The notes beneath the pieces were generated by a model. It saw only the letters and a program-made list of their open reading frames with translations. It made no database searches and was not told the DNA's origin. Positions 8,925-18,733 of a stretch of 64,000 bases of DNA are shown here, in pieces (within the stretch, counting starts at the first letter, position 1; every line of letters starts with the position of its first letter). The stretch is from NCBI GenBank assembly GCA_035967975.1, contig JAWQFQ010000027.1, positions 1 through 64,000 on the forward strand, given 5' to 3'. The position numbers and the translations under genes were made by a program. This DNA comes from Scytonema sp035967975 (GTDB lineage: Bacteria > Cyanobacteriota > Cyanobacteriia > Cyanobacteriales > Nostocaceae).

Positions 8925-10217
8925 TACTTCTACCACTCCGATTCTACTTAACCTATTCTCTCAAAAACCCTTCCCATCAGAATACGCCAGCTTGAGCTTC
9001 CTAGATCTAGTTGAACAAAACTGGTTTTTGGGAAAAGCGGCATTTTCTTTTCAACGCCTTTTTACGTACACTTACCAAAGACATACAGGTAATACAAAAC
9101 ACACCTGTTCGCTCTCATATCTTCCCCCCGGAAAGCAACGCCCTCTTTGGGCTGGGGAGGAAGGGGCTTGGGACTATAGTCCTCGTCCTCTGTATTAACT
9201 AAAGCAGTCCACTAAGAACTTTGACTTATCAGGTATCAGTGGAGCGACTTTTCTGAGCCATTTTGAAGCTGAAAAGGTTCCACACTGAATAGTCCCTGAC
9301 CTTCTAAGGTAGAGGATAAGTCTTTTGGAGAATGTTAATAATGAGTCAATTTCATGTTTTTTTCCTTGAAGTTTCTCTCTATAGAGAGAGTATTTCCCCA
9401 TACTCGTTAGCTATCTAGCCCTAAAGGAATTCGATTTAAGGTTGGTCGAGCGCAAAAACTTTTTCGCGACTCATTCGACTGCCTCTATTACGATCAGCTT
9501 CCTTCACTCCACAAGAAAATTGACTCAAGAATTCATGACCATAAGGCTCTCTGCTATGTCAGGCGCTACCTGCAACGGGTATAACCCAAGACAGAGTACC
9601 TCCAGCTACAAGAACCTAGTATGGGGACAGCTATCATAAGTAACTACAATTAAGTTTTACGTGATGTGAAAAATCTGTCAACTGCTAACAGTAGGTTGCT
9701 AAAATATACTCCCTGCTATCACAAGGAACGATAAGTCATTAAAATTTTTTGCTAAATATTTGTGAATTGTTACTCATTAATTGCTAAAATTTTAATTAAA
9801 AAATAAGTCGGTCATAACTCGGAATAAGGCGATAGTTAAGCTTTGATGTTTTAGGGAATCCTAAAATATGCCCTTGACTATTGTAAAGATATATGCTGTG
9901 AACTATCTGCTAAACACTAGGTAATGCTGGATAAGCAACTCCTTCAAGGGAGTGTTTATTGGATAGCAATCAGCCTTGTACAGAATACCTTCTTCTGATA
10001 CAATTCAGTCTAATACTAGGCTTAAATACCTACCAGTATCGACTTCACACTTATTCAGACGGATGAGGGCTGATGCAAGGAAATCCGTAACATGGGTAAT
10101 GGCGCTGCTGGGGGGCGAAAATGCAGATCAACCATATGGGTAAACTGCTGGCTTGAAAATATCTGTCAAAAAAATTTATTGATTGGCTCATTTTTCTGTA
10201 TTTATTAGAGGAGATTT
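8925..10217. other. long divergent gene-free region between petH and prk
   Basis: Nearly 1.3 kb with no ORF that looks like a gene. It carries the divergent promoters of petH and prk. I see a perfect 16-bp palindrome TCTCTCTATAGAGAGA at 9374-9389, a small hairpin near 9938-9953 (ACTCC/GGGAGT) and AT-rich sequence from 9700 to 9850. I found no NtcA-type GTA-N8-TAC site in the part next to petH (8937-9200) and did not screen the rest. A non-coding RNA is possible but unsupported. Confidence 0.5.
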
Positions 10218-11222
10218 ATGACTACTAAGCCGGAACGTGTGGTACTGATTGGAGTAGCAGGAGACTCTGGGTGCGGTAAATCTACATTTTTGCGTCGCCT
10301 GATAGATTTATTTGGTGAAGAGTTGATGACAGTTATCTGCCTGGATGACTATCACAGCTTGGATCGCAAACAACGTAAGGAAACCGGGATAACCGCACTT
10401 GACCCTAGAGCAAATAATTTTGACCTAATGTACGAGCAAATTAAAGCTCTTAAAGAAGGTCAAAGTATCATGAAGCCGATATACAACCACGAAACAGGCA
10501 AAATTGACCCGCCAGAGAAAATAGAACCAAACCATATTATTGTTGTTGAAGGTCTGCATCCTCTGTACGATGAGCGGGTACGCGAACTGATTGACTTCAG
10601 CGTCTACTTAGATATTAGCGAAGAAGTCAAAATTGCTTGGAAAATTCAACGAGACATGGCAGAACGCGGTCACCGCTATGAAGACGTGGTTGCTGCCATT
10701 AATTCTCGCAAACCGGATTTCCAAAAGTATATTGAGCCACAAAGAGAATTTGCTGATGTGGTCATCCAGGTATTGCCAACAAATCTCATTAAGGATGATA
10801 AAGAGCGTAAAGTCCTGCGGGTACGTATGCTTCAACGCGAAGGTAAGGAAGGCTTTGAACCAGTTTATCTGTTTGATGAAGGCTCAACCATCCACTGGAC
10901 TCCTTGCGGACGCAAGCTCACCTGTTCCTACCCCGGTATGCAACTTTACTACGGTTCAGATGTATACTATGGCCGTTACGTATCCGTTTTAGAGGTAGAC
11001 GGTCAATTTGACAACCTCGACGAAGTGATTTACATTGAAACCCATTTGAGCAAAACCTCGACTAAATACAAAGGTGAGATGACCCACTTGTTACTCCAGC
11101 ACCGTGAGTATCCTGGTTCTAATAATGGTACTGGCTTGTTCCAAGTATTAACAGGTTTGAAGATGCGTGCTGCATACGAACGTTTGACTACTCAAGAAGC
11201 ACAGTTGGCAGCAAAAGTCTAG
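10218..11222 (+). CDS. prk: phosphoribulokinase
   Basis: Calvin-cycle enzyme: ribulose 5-phosphate + ATP to ribulose 1,5-bisphosphate. It is 334 residues, the usual cyanobacterial length. The P-loop GDSGCGKS is at residues 15-22. Cys19 (inside the P-loop) and Cys41 form the thioredoxin-controlled pair of the family, and two C-terminal cysteines (about 229 and 235) match those involved in the CP12/GAPDH complex. The EGLHPLYD segment holds ligands of the sugar site. A strong AGAGGAG ribosome site precedes the ATG. Confidence 0.97.
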   Translation: MTTKPERVVLIGVAGDSGCGKSTFLRRLIDLFGEELMTVICLDDYHSLDRKQRKETGITALDPRANNFDLMYEQIKALKEGQSIMKPIYNHETGKIDPPEKIEPNHIIVVEGLHPLYDERVRELIDFSVYLDISEEVKIAWKIQRDMAERGHRYEDVVAAINSRKPDFQKYIEPQREFADVVIQVLPTNLIKDDKERKVLRVRMLQREGKEGFEPVYLFDEGSTIHWTPCGRKLTCSYPGMQLYYGSDVYYGRYVSVLEVDGQFDNLDEVIYIETHLSKTSTKYKGEMTHLLLQHREYPGSNNGTGLFQVLTGLKMRAAYERLTTQEAQLAAKV

Positions 11223-11290
11223 TACAGTGTAGAGAAGAGTTTTGGCTGAAAAGTCCCATACCTCTAATACTGCAAGGAATAGCAAAAATT

Positions 11291-11323
11291 AGAAACCCGG
11301 TTTCTCAAAGAAACCGGGTTTCT
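11291..11323. repeat. dispersed 33-bp palindrome, copy
   Basis: Perfect arms with a CAA spacer, between prk and metK. AATACTGCAAGG lies about 20 bases upstream, as it does at 22139. Confidence 0.9.
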
Positions 11324-11439
11324 GGCAAGATTTTTGGCAAGAAAGCCCCTACACCCCTAAGTTTCCCAATTTAAATTAAATTTTCAATCATACTAAGTAC
11401 TGATTGTAAAAATCTTGTTATGATCGCATCTTAAAGCGA

Positions 11440-11460
11440 CTGAATGATATACACATTCAG
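11440..11460 (+). promoter_or_regulatory. hairpin in the metK leader
   Basis: CTGAATG and CATTCAG flank a 7-base loop, ending 33 bases before the proposed metK start. It could be an operator or an RNA hairpin. It does not look like a known SAM riboswitch. Confidence 0.35.
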
Positions 11461-11493
11461 TTAGCTGTAAAACTCTTTTTGGAGGAACTACAT

Positions 11494-12756
11494 TTGTCTC
11501 GTCGTTATTTATTTACCTCCGAGTCAGTCACTGAAGGACATCCTGATAAAATCTGCGATCAGATTTCTGATACCATTCTGGATACCTTATTAGCACAAGA
11601 CCCCAGTAGCCGTGTTGCGGCTGAGGTAGTTGTAAACACTGGCTTGGTTTTAATCACCGGTGAAATTACCACCAAAGCTCATGTGAATTACGTCAACATT
11701 GCCCGCCAAAAAATTGCGGAAATTGGTTATACCAATGCTGAGAACGGGTTTTGTTCCAACAGCTGCTCGGTGATCGTAGCATTGGATGAACAATCACCCG
11801 ATATTGCTCAAGGTGTCGATACCGCCCACGAAACCCGCGAGCAAAGTAGTGATGAATTGTTTGACAAAGTTGGTGCAGGTGACCAAGGTATCATGTTTGG
11901 CTTCGCTTGTGACGAAACACCAGAAATGATGCCATTGCCTATTTGTCTGTCTCACCGCATTGCTCGTAGACTGGCTTTTGTTCGCAAAACAGGTCTTTTG
12001 CCTTATCTACGCCCGGATGGAAAGACTCAAGTCACCATCACGTATGAAGATGGACGACCTGTAGGTATTGATACTATCCTGATTTCTACCCAACATACAC
12101 CAACTATTGGGGAAATTACAGACGAGGCAGCCGTTCAAGATAAGATCAAAAAGGATCTTTGGTCTGCAGTGGTTGAACCGATTTTTGTAGACATTGATGT
12201 CAAGCCAAATGCACAAACTCGCTTTTTGGTTAACCCCACAGGTAAATTTGTGATTGGCGGACCTCAAGGAGACTCTGGTCTAACCGGACGTAAAATCATT
12301 GTTGATACCTATGGCGGGTATTCGCGTCATGGTGGTGGGGCTTTCTCCGGTAAAGACCCTACTAAGGTAGACCGCAGTGCGGCTTATGCTTGTCGCTATG
12401 TGGCAAAAAATATTGTCGCCGCAGGTTTGGCAGAAAAATGTGAAGTCCAGCTGAGTTACGCGATCGGCGTTGCAAGACCTGTTAGCGTTATGTTGGATAC
12501 CTTTGGTACTGGTAAAGTGGATGACCAAATTTTGTTGGAAGTCGTCAAACAAAATTTTGAATTGCGCCCTGCAGGTATTATCCACTCTTTTAATCTTAAG
12601 AGCTTGCCCAGCGAACGAGGCGGACGTTTTTATCAGGACGTCGCGGCTTACGGTCACTTCGGGCGTACTGATTTAGATTTGCCTTGGGAACGTACCGACA
12701 AGGTAGAACTGTTGAAGCAAGCGGTCGATCATTTACTATCGGCGGCGATCGCATAG
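11494..12756 (+). CDS. metK: S-adenosylmethionine synthetase
   Basis: Makes S-adenosylmethionine from methionine and ATP. It has three MAT domains. The N-terminal SESVTEGHPDKICDQISD includes the Mg/ATP-site histidine and aspartates. GAGDQGIMFG is at about residues 125-135, and GGGAFSGKDPTKVDRS is the phosphate loop near 270. I choose the TTG at 11494, which follows GGAGGA by 7 bases and gives MSRRYLF, the expected N-terminus of cyanobacterial MetK (420 residues). An in-frame TTG at 11479 has no ribosome site. A non-ATG start may keep expression moderate. Confidence 0.95.
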   Translation: MSRRYLFTSESVTEGHPDKICDQISDTILDTLLAQDPSSRVAAEVVVNTGLVLITGEITTKAHVNYVNIARQKIAEIGYTNAENGFCSNSCSVIVALDEQSPDIAQGVDTAHETREQSSDELFDKVGAGDQGIMFGFACDETPEMMPLPICLSHRIARRLAFVRKTGLLPYLRPDGKTQVTITYEDGRPVGIDTILISTQHTPTIGEITDEAAVQDKIKKDLWSAVVEPIFVDIDVKPNAQTRFLVNPTGKFVIGGPQGDSGLTGRKIIVDTYGGYSRHGGGAFSGKDPTKVDRSAAYACRYVAKNIVAAGLAEKCEVQLSYAIGVARPVSVMLDTFGTGKVDDQILLEVVKQNFELRPAGIIHSFNLKSLPSERGGRFYQDVAAYGHFGRTDLDLPWERTDKVELLKQAVDHLLSAAIA

Positions 12757-12839
12757 CACATTTTTGCCAGAGAAAAGGTGAAAGGTGAAACCCCTTTGGT
12801 CTTTCTCCTTTGACTAAAGTTGCTGTTAAGTAGGCATTT

Positions 12840-12870
12840 AGAAACCCGGTATCTCCAAGATACCGGGTTT
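12840..12870. repeat. dispersed palindrome, variant arms
   Basis: AGAAACCCGGTATCT / AGATACCGGGTTT. The same base change occurs in both arms, as at 2342 and 45761, so this is a sub-family that keeps pairing. Confidence 0.85.
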
Positions 12871-12991
12871 GGTGTGTCCCGTACCAACCCTTAACGCCAA
12901 CCGCTTCCGACAAGTACTGCGCTAGGATTGGTAGAAAGGTATAAAATTATTCTGGTTAGCAAATTTGTGATAAAATGAAAATCCTAATTTA

Positions 12992-13119
12992 AGGGACTTT
13001 CAAATAAGAAAATATCCAAAAATTTGTTGTGGTACGGGCGACACGAGCCGTTACAGATTCAGAGGACGGGCGGGGACGCCCGTACCACAAGATGGATAAT
13101 TTATTTCTTGGCAGTCCCT
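12992..13119. mobile_element. MITE-like element, AGGGACT...AGTCCCT family
   Basis: About 128 bp with imperfect terminal inverted repeats of about 26 bp (AGGGACTTTCAAATAAG and, at the other end, CTTGGCAGTCCCT) around a GC-rich core of TACGGGCG / CGCCCGTACC. No coding capacity. Related copies are at 24375 and 59375. Confidence 0.7.
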
Positions 13120-13394
13120 AATTAAAATTAGACGCTGTACACCGCGAAAACCTACACTATGCTAGTTTAAGAACTGCTTACCACAGGCTGAGTAAAAGTG
13201 CTTTATGAAAAATTCATAGGAAAGACTTTAAACTTTAGCCTTTATTTAAAAAATTAAACGTCATCCTCTACTGTTTTCTGCCCTAATCCTGTTAAAAAAG
13301 AGGATAAAGTAGTAAGTGTTCATGAGGAATTTGTAATATATCATACTATAGGCAGATGCATAGATTATCGCGAGAGGGCAAGGAGATTTGAGGG

Positions 13395-15119
13395 ATGCAA
13401 ACTCAAAAGCCAACCCCTGTTGACAGGAAATTAAAAGCAAAACAAGTGTCAGCCGAACAGCCCTCTACCGATGAACTCCCGACCATAGAGTTTCCCTCCC
13501 GAGGAAAGCTCAAAGCAAGCTCTTGGCGAATCCATCAAAAAATTGGTTACGGCTACTTTCTGGCGATCGGGATTGGCTTTTTTGGTTCACTCACTGGTTT
13601 GGTCATTGCCAATTATTACCGGGGAATCGAAACAGGACAATTAAGTCATGCTCGATTTCAAACTCAAATGCTTGCGAACTACAAAAATGCGATTGTAGGG
13701 ACGCAGCTACACAGTTCCAATTTGGTTGCTGTCTTAGAAGACCCAGAAAGGCGAATGAGAAAAAGAGCAGATTTTCTCAGAAGTTTTGAAAAAGCTAAGA
13801 GTTATGAAAAAGACATCATAAACTTTTTAAACGCTAAACCAGGAAGGTTAGCCGCAACAGAAGACACTTTACGAACATTAGTTAATGATTATTCAACTAA
13901 TTTAGACTCCTATGTTTGGGCTGTAGATGGGATTGTACGTCAACTCGAAGATCAGCCATCTCAAAATAACGAGATTTCTGCAGCTAGAGGAGAGTTGCTA
14001 ACTATCATGGGAAGTCAAACATCCATACAACTGGATCGGCTCAGGGAACGGTTAGCAAACATTTTGCAAAGTGCTGAAGAGCAAGAGCAAGAACTCGCAC
14101 GGGGCGTTGATGTCGCTAAGGGAGTTGAGCGGTTGATCGTGATAGTCAGTATGCTGGCGTCTGTGGCGATCGCCGCCATTGTGGCTTGGCGTACTTCTCG
14201 CGCCATAGCCGAACCTGTCATCCTTGTCACCCAAGTCGCCGAACAAGTAGCAAAAAAATCTAACTTTGATTTGCGAGCCCCAGTCAGTACCGACGATGAA
14301 ATAGGACGATTGGCTAAATCTCTCAATCGTTTAATTGAACGAGTCTCGGAACGGACTAAGGACCTTGAACACGCCAAAGAACTCGCAGAAGCAGCTAGCA
14401 AAGCAAAAAGCCAATTTCTCGCCAATATTAGCCACGAGTTACGCACCCCATTGAATGCCATTATTGGCTTGAGTCAACTGCTCAAAGATGATGCAACTGA
14501 TTTTGGCATGACAGAGGACTTTACCAGTGACCTCGACTCCATTAATGCATCTGGAAGACATTTGTTAAACCTCATCAACGACATCCTCGACTTATCTAAA
14601 ATTGAAGCGGGGAAAATGACCTTCTACCCAGAGACGTTTGAACTCGCTACGCTCATCAACAATATTGTTCTAACAGTAAAGCCTCTGGTAGAAAAAAATG
14701 GCAATGTCTTGGAAATCGATTTCGACCAAGAGCTTGGTATTATGCATACAGACCAGACTAAGTTACGACAGGTACTCTACAACCTATTAAGTAATGCAGC
14801 CAAGTTTACCAACAATGGCAAGGTGAAACTTATTGTCAAGAGGGATAAATATGACTCCAATGGAAACGTTATCCCCGGAATCATTACTTTCTCTGTAGAA
14901 GATACGGGTATCGGAATGACCTATCACCAACAGCAACAACTGTTTCAACCTTTTACCCAAGGTGATGCTTCGACAACAAAGAAATATGGTGGAACTGGAT
15001 TAGGGTTAGCCATCAGCCGTCATTTTTGTCACATGATGGGCGGTGAAATTTTTGTCAAAAGCGAACCTGGGGAAGGGTCTATTTTTACTGTTCGCCTTCC
15101 ATTGGTTGCTAAAAATTAA
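13395..15119 (+). CDS. membrane sensor histidine kinase (HAMP, HisKA, HATPase)
   Basis: A 574-residue kinase. Two transmembrane helices (about residues 55-75 and 250-268) bound a mostly helical sensor region. A HAMP linker (about 270-325) and coiled coil precede the HisKA domain with phospho-acceptor His347 in SHELRTPLNAI. The HATPase domain has an N box near LSNAAKF and G boxes DTGIGM and GGTGLGLAI. There is no receiver domain, so phosphate must go to a separate regulator; none is adjacent. A clear AAGGAG site precedes the ATG. The Ser/Thr kinase gene follows on the same strand after 72 bases. Confidence 0.9.
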   Translation: MQTQKPTPVDRKLKAKQVSAEQPSTDELPTIEFPSRGKLKASSWRIHQKIGYGYFLAIGIGFFGSLTGLVIANYYRGIETGQLSHARFQTQMLANYKNAIVGTQLHSSNLVAVLEDPERRMRKRADFLRSFEKAKSYEKDIINFLNAKPGRLAATEDTLRTLVNDYSTNLDSYVWAVDGIVRQLEDQPSQNNEISAARGELLTIMGSQTSIQLDRLRERLANILQSAEEQEQELARGVDVAKGVERLIVIVSMLASVAIAAIVAWRTSRAIAEPVILVTQVAEQVAKKSNFDLRAPVSTDDEIGRLAKSLNRLIERVSERTKDLEHAKELAEAASKAKSQFLANISHELRTPLNAIIGLSQLLKDDATDFGMTEDFTSDLDSINASGRHLLNLINDILDLSKIEAGKMTFYPETFELATLINNIVLTVKPLVEKNGNVLEIDFDQELGIMHTDQTKLRQVLYNLLSNAAKFTNNGKVKLIVKRDKYDSNGNVIPGIITFSVEDTGIGMTYHQQQQLFQPFTQGDASTTKKYGGTGLGLAISRHFCHMMGGEIFVKSEPGEGSIFTVRLPLVAKN

Positions 15120-15191
15120 TTTTCTGAAATAAATGGCTTTGCTTGTGTAGAAAAATAATAAAGGTTAAACAGAAACAAAAGCCAGGTTCTA

Positions 15192-16898
15192 ATGATTTTT
15201 CCAGGAACAAGACTTCAAGGACGTTACCGAGTTATCCATCAAGTTGGTGGCGGTGGTTTCGGGAAAGTATTTGAAGTAGATGATGGAGGGATATCTAAAG
15301 TTCTAAAAGTTTTGAGCTTGGAACGTTTTCATAACCGGGCTATCAAACAAAAAGCGATCGCTCTTTTTCAACGAGAAGCTGAATTACTGAGTCGCTTAAA
15401 ACACCCAGGTATTCCCCGTGTAGAACCTGGAGCATATTTTACCTGGTCTGATGGTAGTGGAGAGCCATTGTATTGTTTGGTGATGGAAAAAATCCCAGGT
15501 TCCAATCTGCAACAGTGGTTGTATGTCAAGGGAAATCAGCCTATTTCCTCAGAACAAGCTCGCGACTGGTTAATCCAACTTGTAGAAATTCTCGACGAAC
15601 TGCATCTGTACCAGTATCTCCACCGCGATATCAAACTCACTAACATCATGCTCAAACCTGATGGACAATTGGTGTTGATTGATTTTGGTGCTGTTCGGGA
15701 AATCACAACAACATACCTGGAAAAACAACAAGGTCATCAAACTGGGACTGTCCTTATTTCCCCCGGTTTTACCCCTCCGGAACAAGCAGAGGGTCATGCT
15801 GTCCCCCAATCAGACTTTTTTGCTTTGGGACGAACTTTTGTTTATTTGCTGACGGGACAGTCTCCTGTGGATTTTCCCAAAGATTCTCATTCGGGTACAC
15901 TCCTTTGGCGCGATCGCGCACCCAATGTTTCACCTGACATAGCAAATTTAGTTGATGACCTGATGGCTCCTTTCCCTGGACACCGACCCAAAAATTGTCA
16001 GGAAATCCTAAATTGCTTGAGAGGTGTCCCACAACCATCCTATTTTCCATTACAAGATGGAGCCGACACCGCACCGGGTTCTGACTTTGCTACAACTGCT
16101 TCCGTCATAAAGCCCCAACAAAAAGCTCTTTTTAGCACTCAAGTCAAGCAAGACACTTTGACAACGGCGATCGCCCAAACTATTCGCGACTGTAACCCAG
16201 TTTCCCCCACACCCCATTTTGATAGAATTCCTATCAACCGCAAGTTTCAGGTTTTGCTAACTGGTTTTTTTCTTGTCCTGGCTGGAAGCATTAATCTATG
16301 GCAATACAGACCATATATAGCAGACAATTTGAACAATCAAGGGCTAGTACATTATGAGCACAAAAGCTTTGGTTCCGCCGAATTGTATTACCGATTAGCT
16401 TTGCTTTTTTATCCAGACACACCACAAAGTTTGTATAATTTAGGCTTGCTTTATGAAGACAGACAAGATTTTGAAAACGCTCGTATTTTTTATGAAAAAG
16501 CAACAGAAAAGCATTTAGCTGTAGCTTATAATAATTTAGCCCGACTCAATATTTTAGATAAACAATATACCAGTGCAGAACAGCTTCTACATGAGGGCTT
16601 ATCAACTGCCAATAAGAACGAAACTAAATATGTCATTTTGAAAAACTTAGGTTGGACATACTTGGAAATGGGTCGTTATCAAGAAGCTCAAAAGTACCTT
16701 CAACAAGCCATGAATATTTTCAGCGATCGCGCCACAGCGTATTGTCTTCAAGCCAAGGTTTTAGAACGTCAAAAAAACAAATTCCAGACACTTGCACCGT
16801 GGAAAAATTGTGTTAAGTATTCTCATGGGGACACCCCTGAGGAAACACAATGGGTTAAGGAAGGATTAAAAAGAATTCAAGAAAATTCATCGGATTAA
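15192..16898 (+). CDS. Ser/Thr protein kinase with transmembrane helix and TPRs
   Basis: A Hanks-type kinase of 568 residues. The Gly-rich loop VGGGGFGKV is at 18-26, the catalytic loop HRDIKLTN at 144-151 and DFG at 164-166, with a GTVLISPGFTPPEQ activation/P+1 segment, so the kinase core looks active. One transmembrane helix lies at about 350-372, and TPRs fill about 375-560. The kinase faces the cytoplasm with the TPRs on the other side, unless the helix is only peripheral. The TPR scaffold may collect substrates or partners. It is followed by two more TPR genes on the same strand. Confidence 0.9.
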   Translation: MIFPGTRLQGRYRVIHQVGGGGFGKVFEVDDGGISKVLKVLSLERFHNRAIKQKAIALFQREAELLSRLKHPGIPRVEPGAYFTWSDGSGEPLYCLVMEKIPGSNLQQWLYVKGNQPISSEQARDWLIQLVEILDELHLYQYLHRDIKLTNIMLKPDGQLVLIDFGAVREITTTYLEKQQGHQTGTVLISPGFTPPEQAEGHAVPQSDFFALGRTFVYLLTGQSPVDFPKDSHSGTLLWRDRAPNVSPDIANLVDDLMAPFPGHRPKNCQEILNCLRGVPQPSYFPLQDGADTAPGSDFATTASVIKPQQKALFSTQVKQDTLTTAIAQTIRDCNPVSPTPHFDRIPINRKFQVLLTGFFLVLAGSINLWQYRPYIADNLNNQGLVHYEHKSFGSAELYYRLALLFYPDTPQSLYNLGLLYEDRQDFENARIFYEKATEKHLAVAYNNLARLNILDKQYTSAEQLLHEGLSTANKNETKYVILKNLGWTYLEMGRYQEAQKYLQQAMNIFSDRATAYCLQAKVLERQKNKFQTLAPWKNCVKYSHGDTPEETQWVKEGLKRIQENSSD

Positions 16899-16936
16899 AA
16901 GGTATTCGTGGAAACTCGGATTCTTAAGGTATTCCT

Positions 16937-16969
16937 AGAAACCCGGTTTCTTAAAGAAACCGGGTTTCT
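16937..16969. repeat. dispersed 33-bp palindrome, copy
   Basis: Perfect arms with a TAA spacer, between the Ser/Thr kinase and the TPR protein gene. Confidence 0.9.
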
Positions 16970-17013
16970 CTAGATTCCTCATAAAAGTCTCAATACATAT
17001 CAGGGATAAGACC

Positions 17014-17970
17014 ATGAATTTTAAGACTCTACCAAAAAGCTGGAAACCCAAGAATCGAAATAGTAAACTATTTTTTTTGTTTTTTGCTGTTTCTTTAATA
17101 AGTTTTATATTGTTAGTACCAACTATACCGTCAGCATTCAGTTATCATATCAGTCAGATATCCGCCCCAGAATGCAGACGCGCCCAAACTGGTAATCCTC
17201 GAAGCCCTAACAACTCAGATATTCCTACCATCATAACTCCTCGTCAAACTCTAATTCTAAGTGACAAACCAACATTCCGTTGGAAACAGGTTTTGGGGAC
17301 GAAAAGCTATGAGGTGAAATTACAAAAAGGTGATACGGTCGTTTGGCAAACAAAAACAGATTCTATAGAGGTAGTGTACCCCGGAAAACCAAAACTGGAA
17401 CCAGGGATAGAATATTTGCTAGTTGTCACTGCGGATAATAATAAATCGTCAACAGAAGAAGAACCACAACCAAGGGGTTTTAGACTATTACCTCAAGAAG
17501 AAGCAGAAGTTGTGAAAACTGCGATCGCTCAACTGAACAAAAAAGAAGTTCCAGACAAAGTCAAAGCTCTAGGAAGCACTTATCTTTATATTGGCTCTGA
17601 GCTAAAAGCAGAGGCGATTCAAACACTAGAAGCCTTAGTTGCTAGTGGAACCAAGGAAACAGTTATTTATAGAAATTTAGGCAACTTATACTGGCAAACT
17701 GGAGTCAGTTCGCAGGCTGAAATTAACTATTTAAATGCACATAAACTAGCCAAAGCTGCTAAAGACACTGTTGAGCAAACAAGTCTTGCCGAATTTTTGG
17801 GAATTTTGTATGTAGATATAGGAGATGAAAAAACAGGTATTGATTGGTTAACCCAAGCACGAGAAGGTTATAAAAGCTTGGGTAACAAACAACAAGTGGA
17901 AAAGTTAAATGAACAAATAAAAACTCTAAAATCCGCAAGGTTGTCTTTTGTCACGAGTCATGAGTCATGA
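17014..17970 (+). CDS. exported or membrane-anchored TPR protein
   Basis: A 318-residue protein. An N-terminal hydrophobic segment (about residues 19-42) acts as signal peptide or anchor. A beta-rich module at about 70-155 (PTFRW...YEVKL...YLLVVTA) resembles a fibronectin type III-like fold, and TPR-type helices fill about 170-310. Proteins of this layout are common next to CHAT and CHASE2 genes in cyanobacteria. It may carry part of a signal between the upstream kinase and the downstream CHAT protein, but that is inference from order and strand only. Confidence 0.75.
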   Translation: MNFKTLPKSWKPKNRNSKLFFLFFAVSLISFILLVPTIPSAFSYHISQISAPECRRAQTGNPRSPNNSDIPTIITPRQTLILSDKPTFRWKQVLGTKSYEVKLQKGDTVVWQTKTDSIEVVYPGKPKLEPGIEYLLVVTADNNKSSTEEEPQPRGFRLLPQEEAEVVKTAIAQLNKKEVPDKVKALGSTYLYIGSELKAEAIQTLEALVASGTKETVIYRNLGNLYWQTGVSSQAEINYLNAHKLAKAAKDTVEQTSLAEFLGILYVDIGDEKTGIDWLTQAREGYKSLGNKQQVEKLNEQIKTLKSARLSFVTSHES

Positions 17971-18008
17971 GGATTTGTCCTGAATTAAAATTCACCGCTT
18001 AAAGCTCA

Positions 18009-18026
18009 AACCCGTTAAAACGGGTT
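18009..18026 (+). terminator. probable terminator hairpin
   Basis: AACCCG-TTAAAA-CGGGTT followed by AAAAATT, 39 bases after the TPR gene stop. The stem is short and the tail is not U-rich, so this is tentative. Confidence 0.4.
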
Positions 18027-18070
18027 AAAAATTACAGCAGTTTTCACCTAAATGAAACACACCCTTTGTA

Positions 18071-18236
18071 AGAGGATGTTTGAAAAGTGGTTGGCTGTAA
18101 TTTCAAGCACTAGTTGATCCCCCCTAGCCCCCCTTAAAAAGGGGGGAAAATCTCTAATGGTCCCCCTTTTTAAGGGGGATTCAGGGGGATGTGAAATGTG
18201 CATGCTACTGACGAGAAGACTTTTAAAACATCCTCT
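18071..18236. mobile_element. MITE-like element M1, left copy
   Basis: 166 bp with 18-bp terminal inverted repeats: AGAGGATGTTTGAAAAGT at the left and its near-perfect complement ACTTTTAAAACATCCTCT at the right. An internal inverted pair of CCCCCTTAAAAAGGGGG and CCCCCTTTTTAAGGGGG would give a stable structure. No coding capacity. A same-orientation copy lies at 22235-22397. Confidence 0.85.
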
Positions 18237-18409
18237 AAGGGCTTTCCGGTTGTTCTCCCTCCAACGTGTATTACACCCAACTGAGAACCCTCATGATAAT
18301 TTAGCTGGATTACAACAAATATCCGGAATGGTGTGATGTGAGTTGGTAGATAAATATGTCGCAATTAAAGTGAGATATTCGTTGGAAATTACCAGGGAAA
18401 ACATATATC

Positions 18410-18709
18410 ATGAATAATAACATATTCAATCAAGAATGGAATCATCGTAAAGTAGAAGCCGATCATTTGCTATTGGAAGCGAATCAGTCTTTTGAAGAGG
18501 CTTTAAATTCTTACAAACAAGCGCTGGATATTTATCTAGAAATTAGCAACAATTTTGTTGCTTATCTTATCTCTTCTCTTGTTTGTGAACAGCAAATTCC
18601 TACTATCAAAGATACAGAAGATTCTGAGATTTCTGAGTTGCATTTGCGTGGTTTCAATGGTATGACATCTGAAGCTCCTATTGTCAAACCTCCTAAAAAA
18701 AGAAGATAA
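18410..18709 (+). CDS. small TPR-like protein (possible fragment)
   Basis: 99 residues. Residues 10-45 read as one TPR-like helical pair (LEANQSFEEALNSYKQALDIY); the rest has no recognised motif and ends in a basic PPKKRR tail. It lies just inside the left MITE and 24 bases before the CHAT gene, so it may be a degraded or partnering piece of that system. It could equally be a spurious remnant of a larger TPR gene. Confidence 0.5.
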   Translation: MNNNIFNQEWNHRKVEADHLLLEANQSFEEALNSYKQALDIYLEISNNFVAYLISSLVCEQQIPTIKDTEDSEISELHLRGFNGMTSEAPIVKPPKKRR

Positions 18710-18733
18710 TCAGCCCGGTTTGAGGCTTAGTTC

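Noticed and set aside
8937..9200. An NtcA site (GTA-N8-TAC) upstream of petH
   Set aside because: GTA and TAC triplets occur near 9065-9100 but not with 8-base spacing.
8890..9639. Several overlapping ORFs of 60-100 codons between petH and prk
   Set aside because: They overlap one another in different frames, lack ribosome sites and have no protein-like composition or recognised motif.
11340..11493. A SAM riboswitch in the metK leader
   Set aside because: Only a simple 7-bp hairpin is present; the multi-helix junction of known SAM riboswitches is not visible.
12280..12913. Antisense ORFs over the 3' half of metK
   Set aside because: They are frame shadows of the conserved metK coding sequence.
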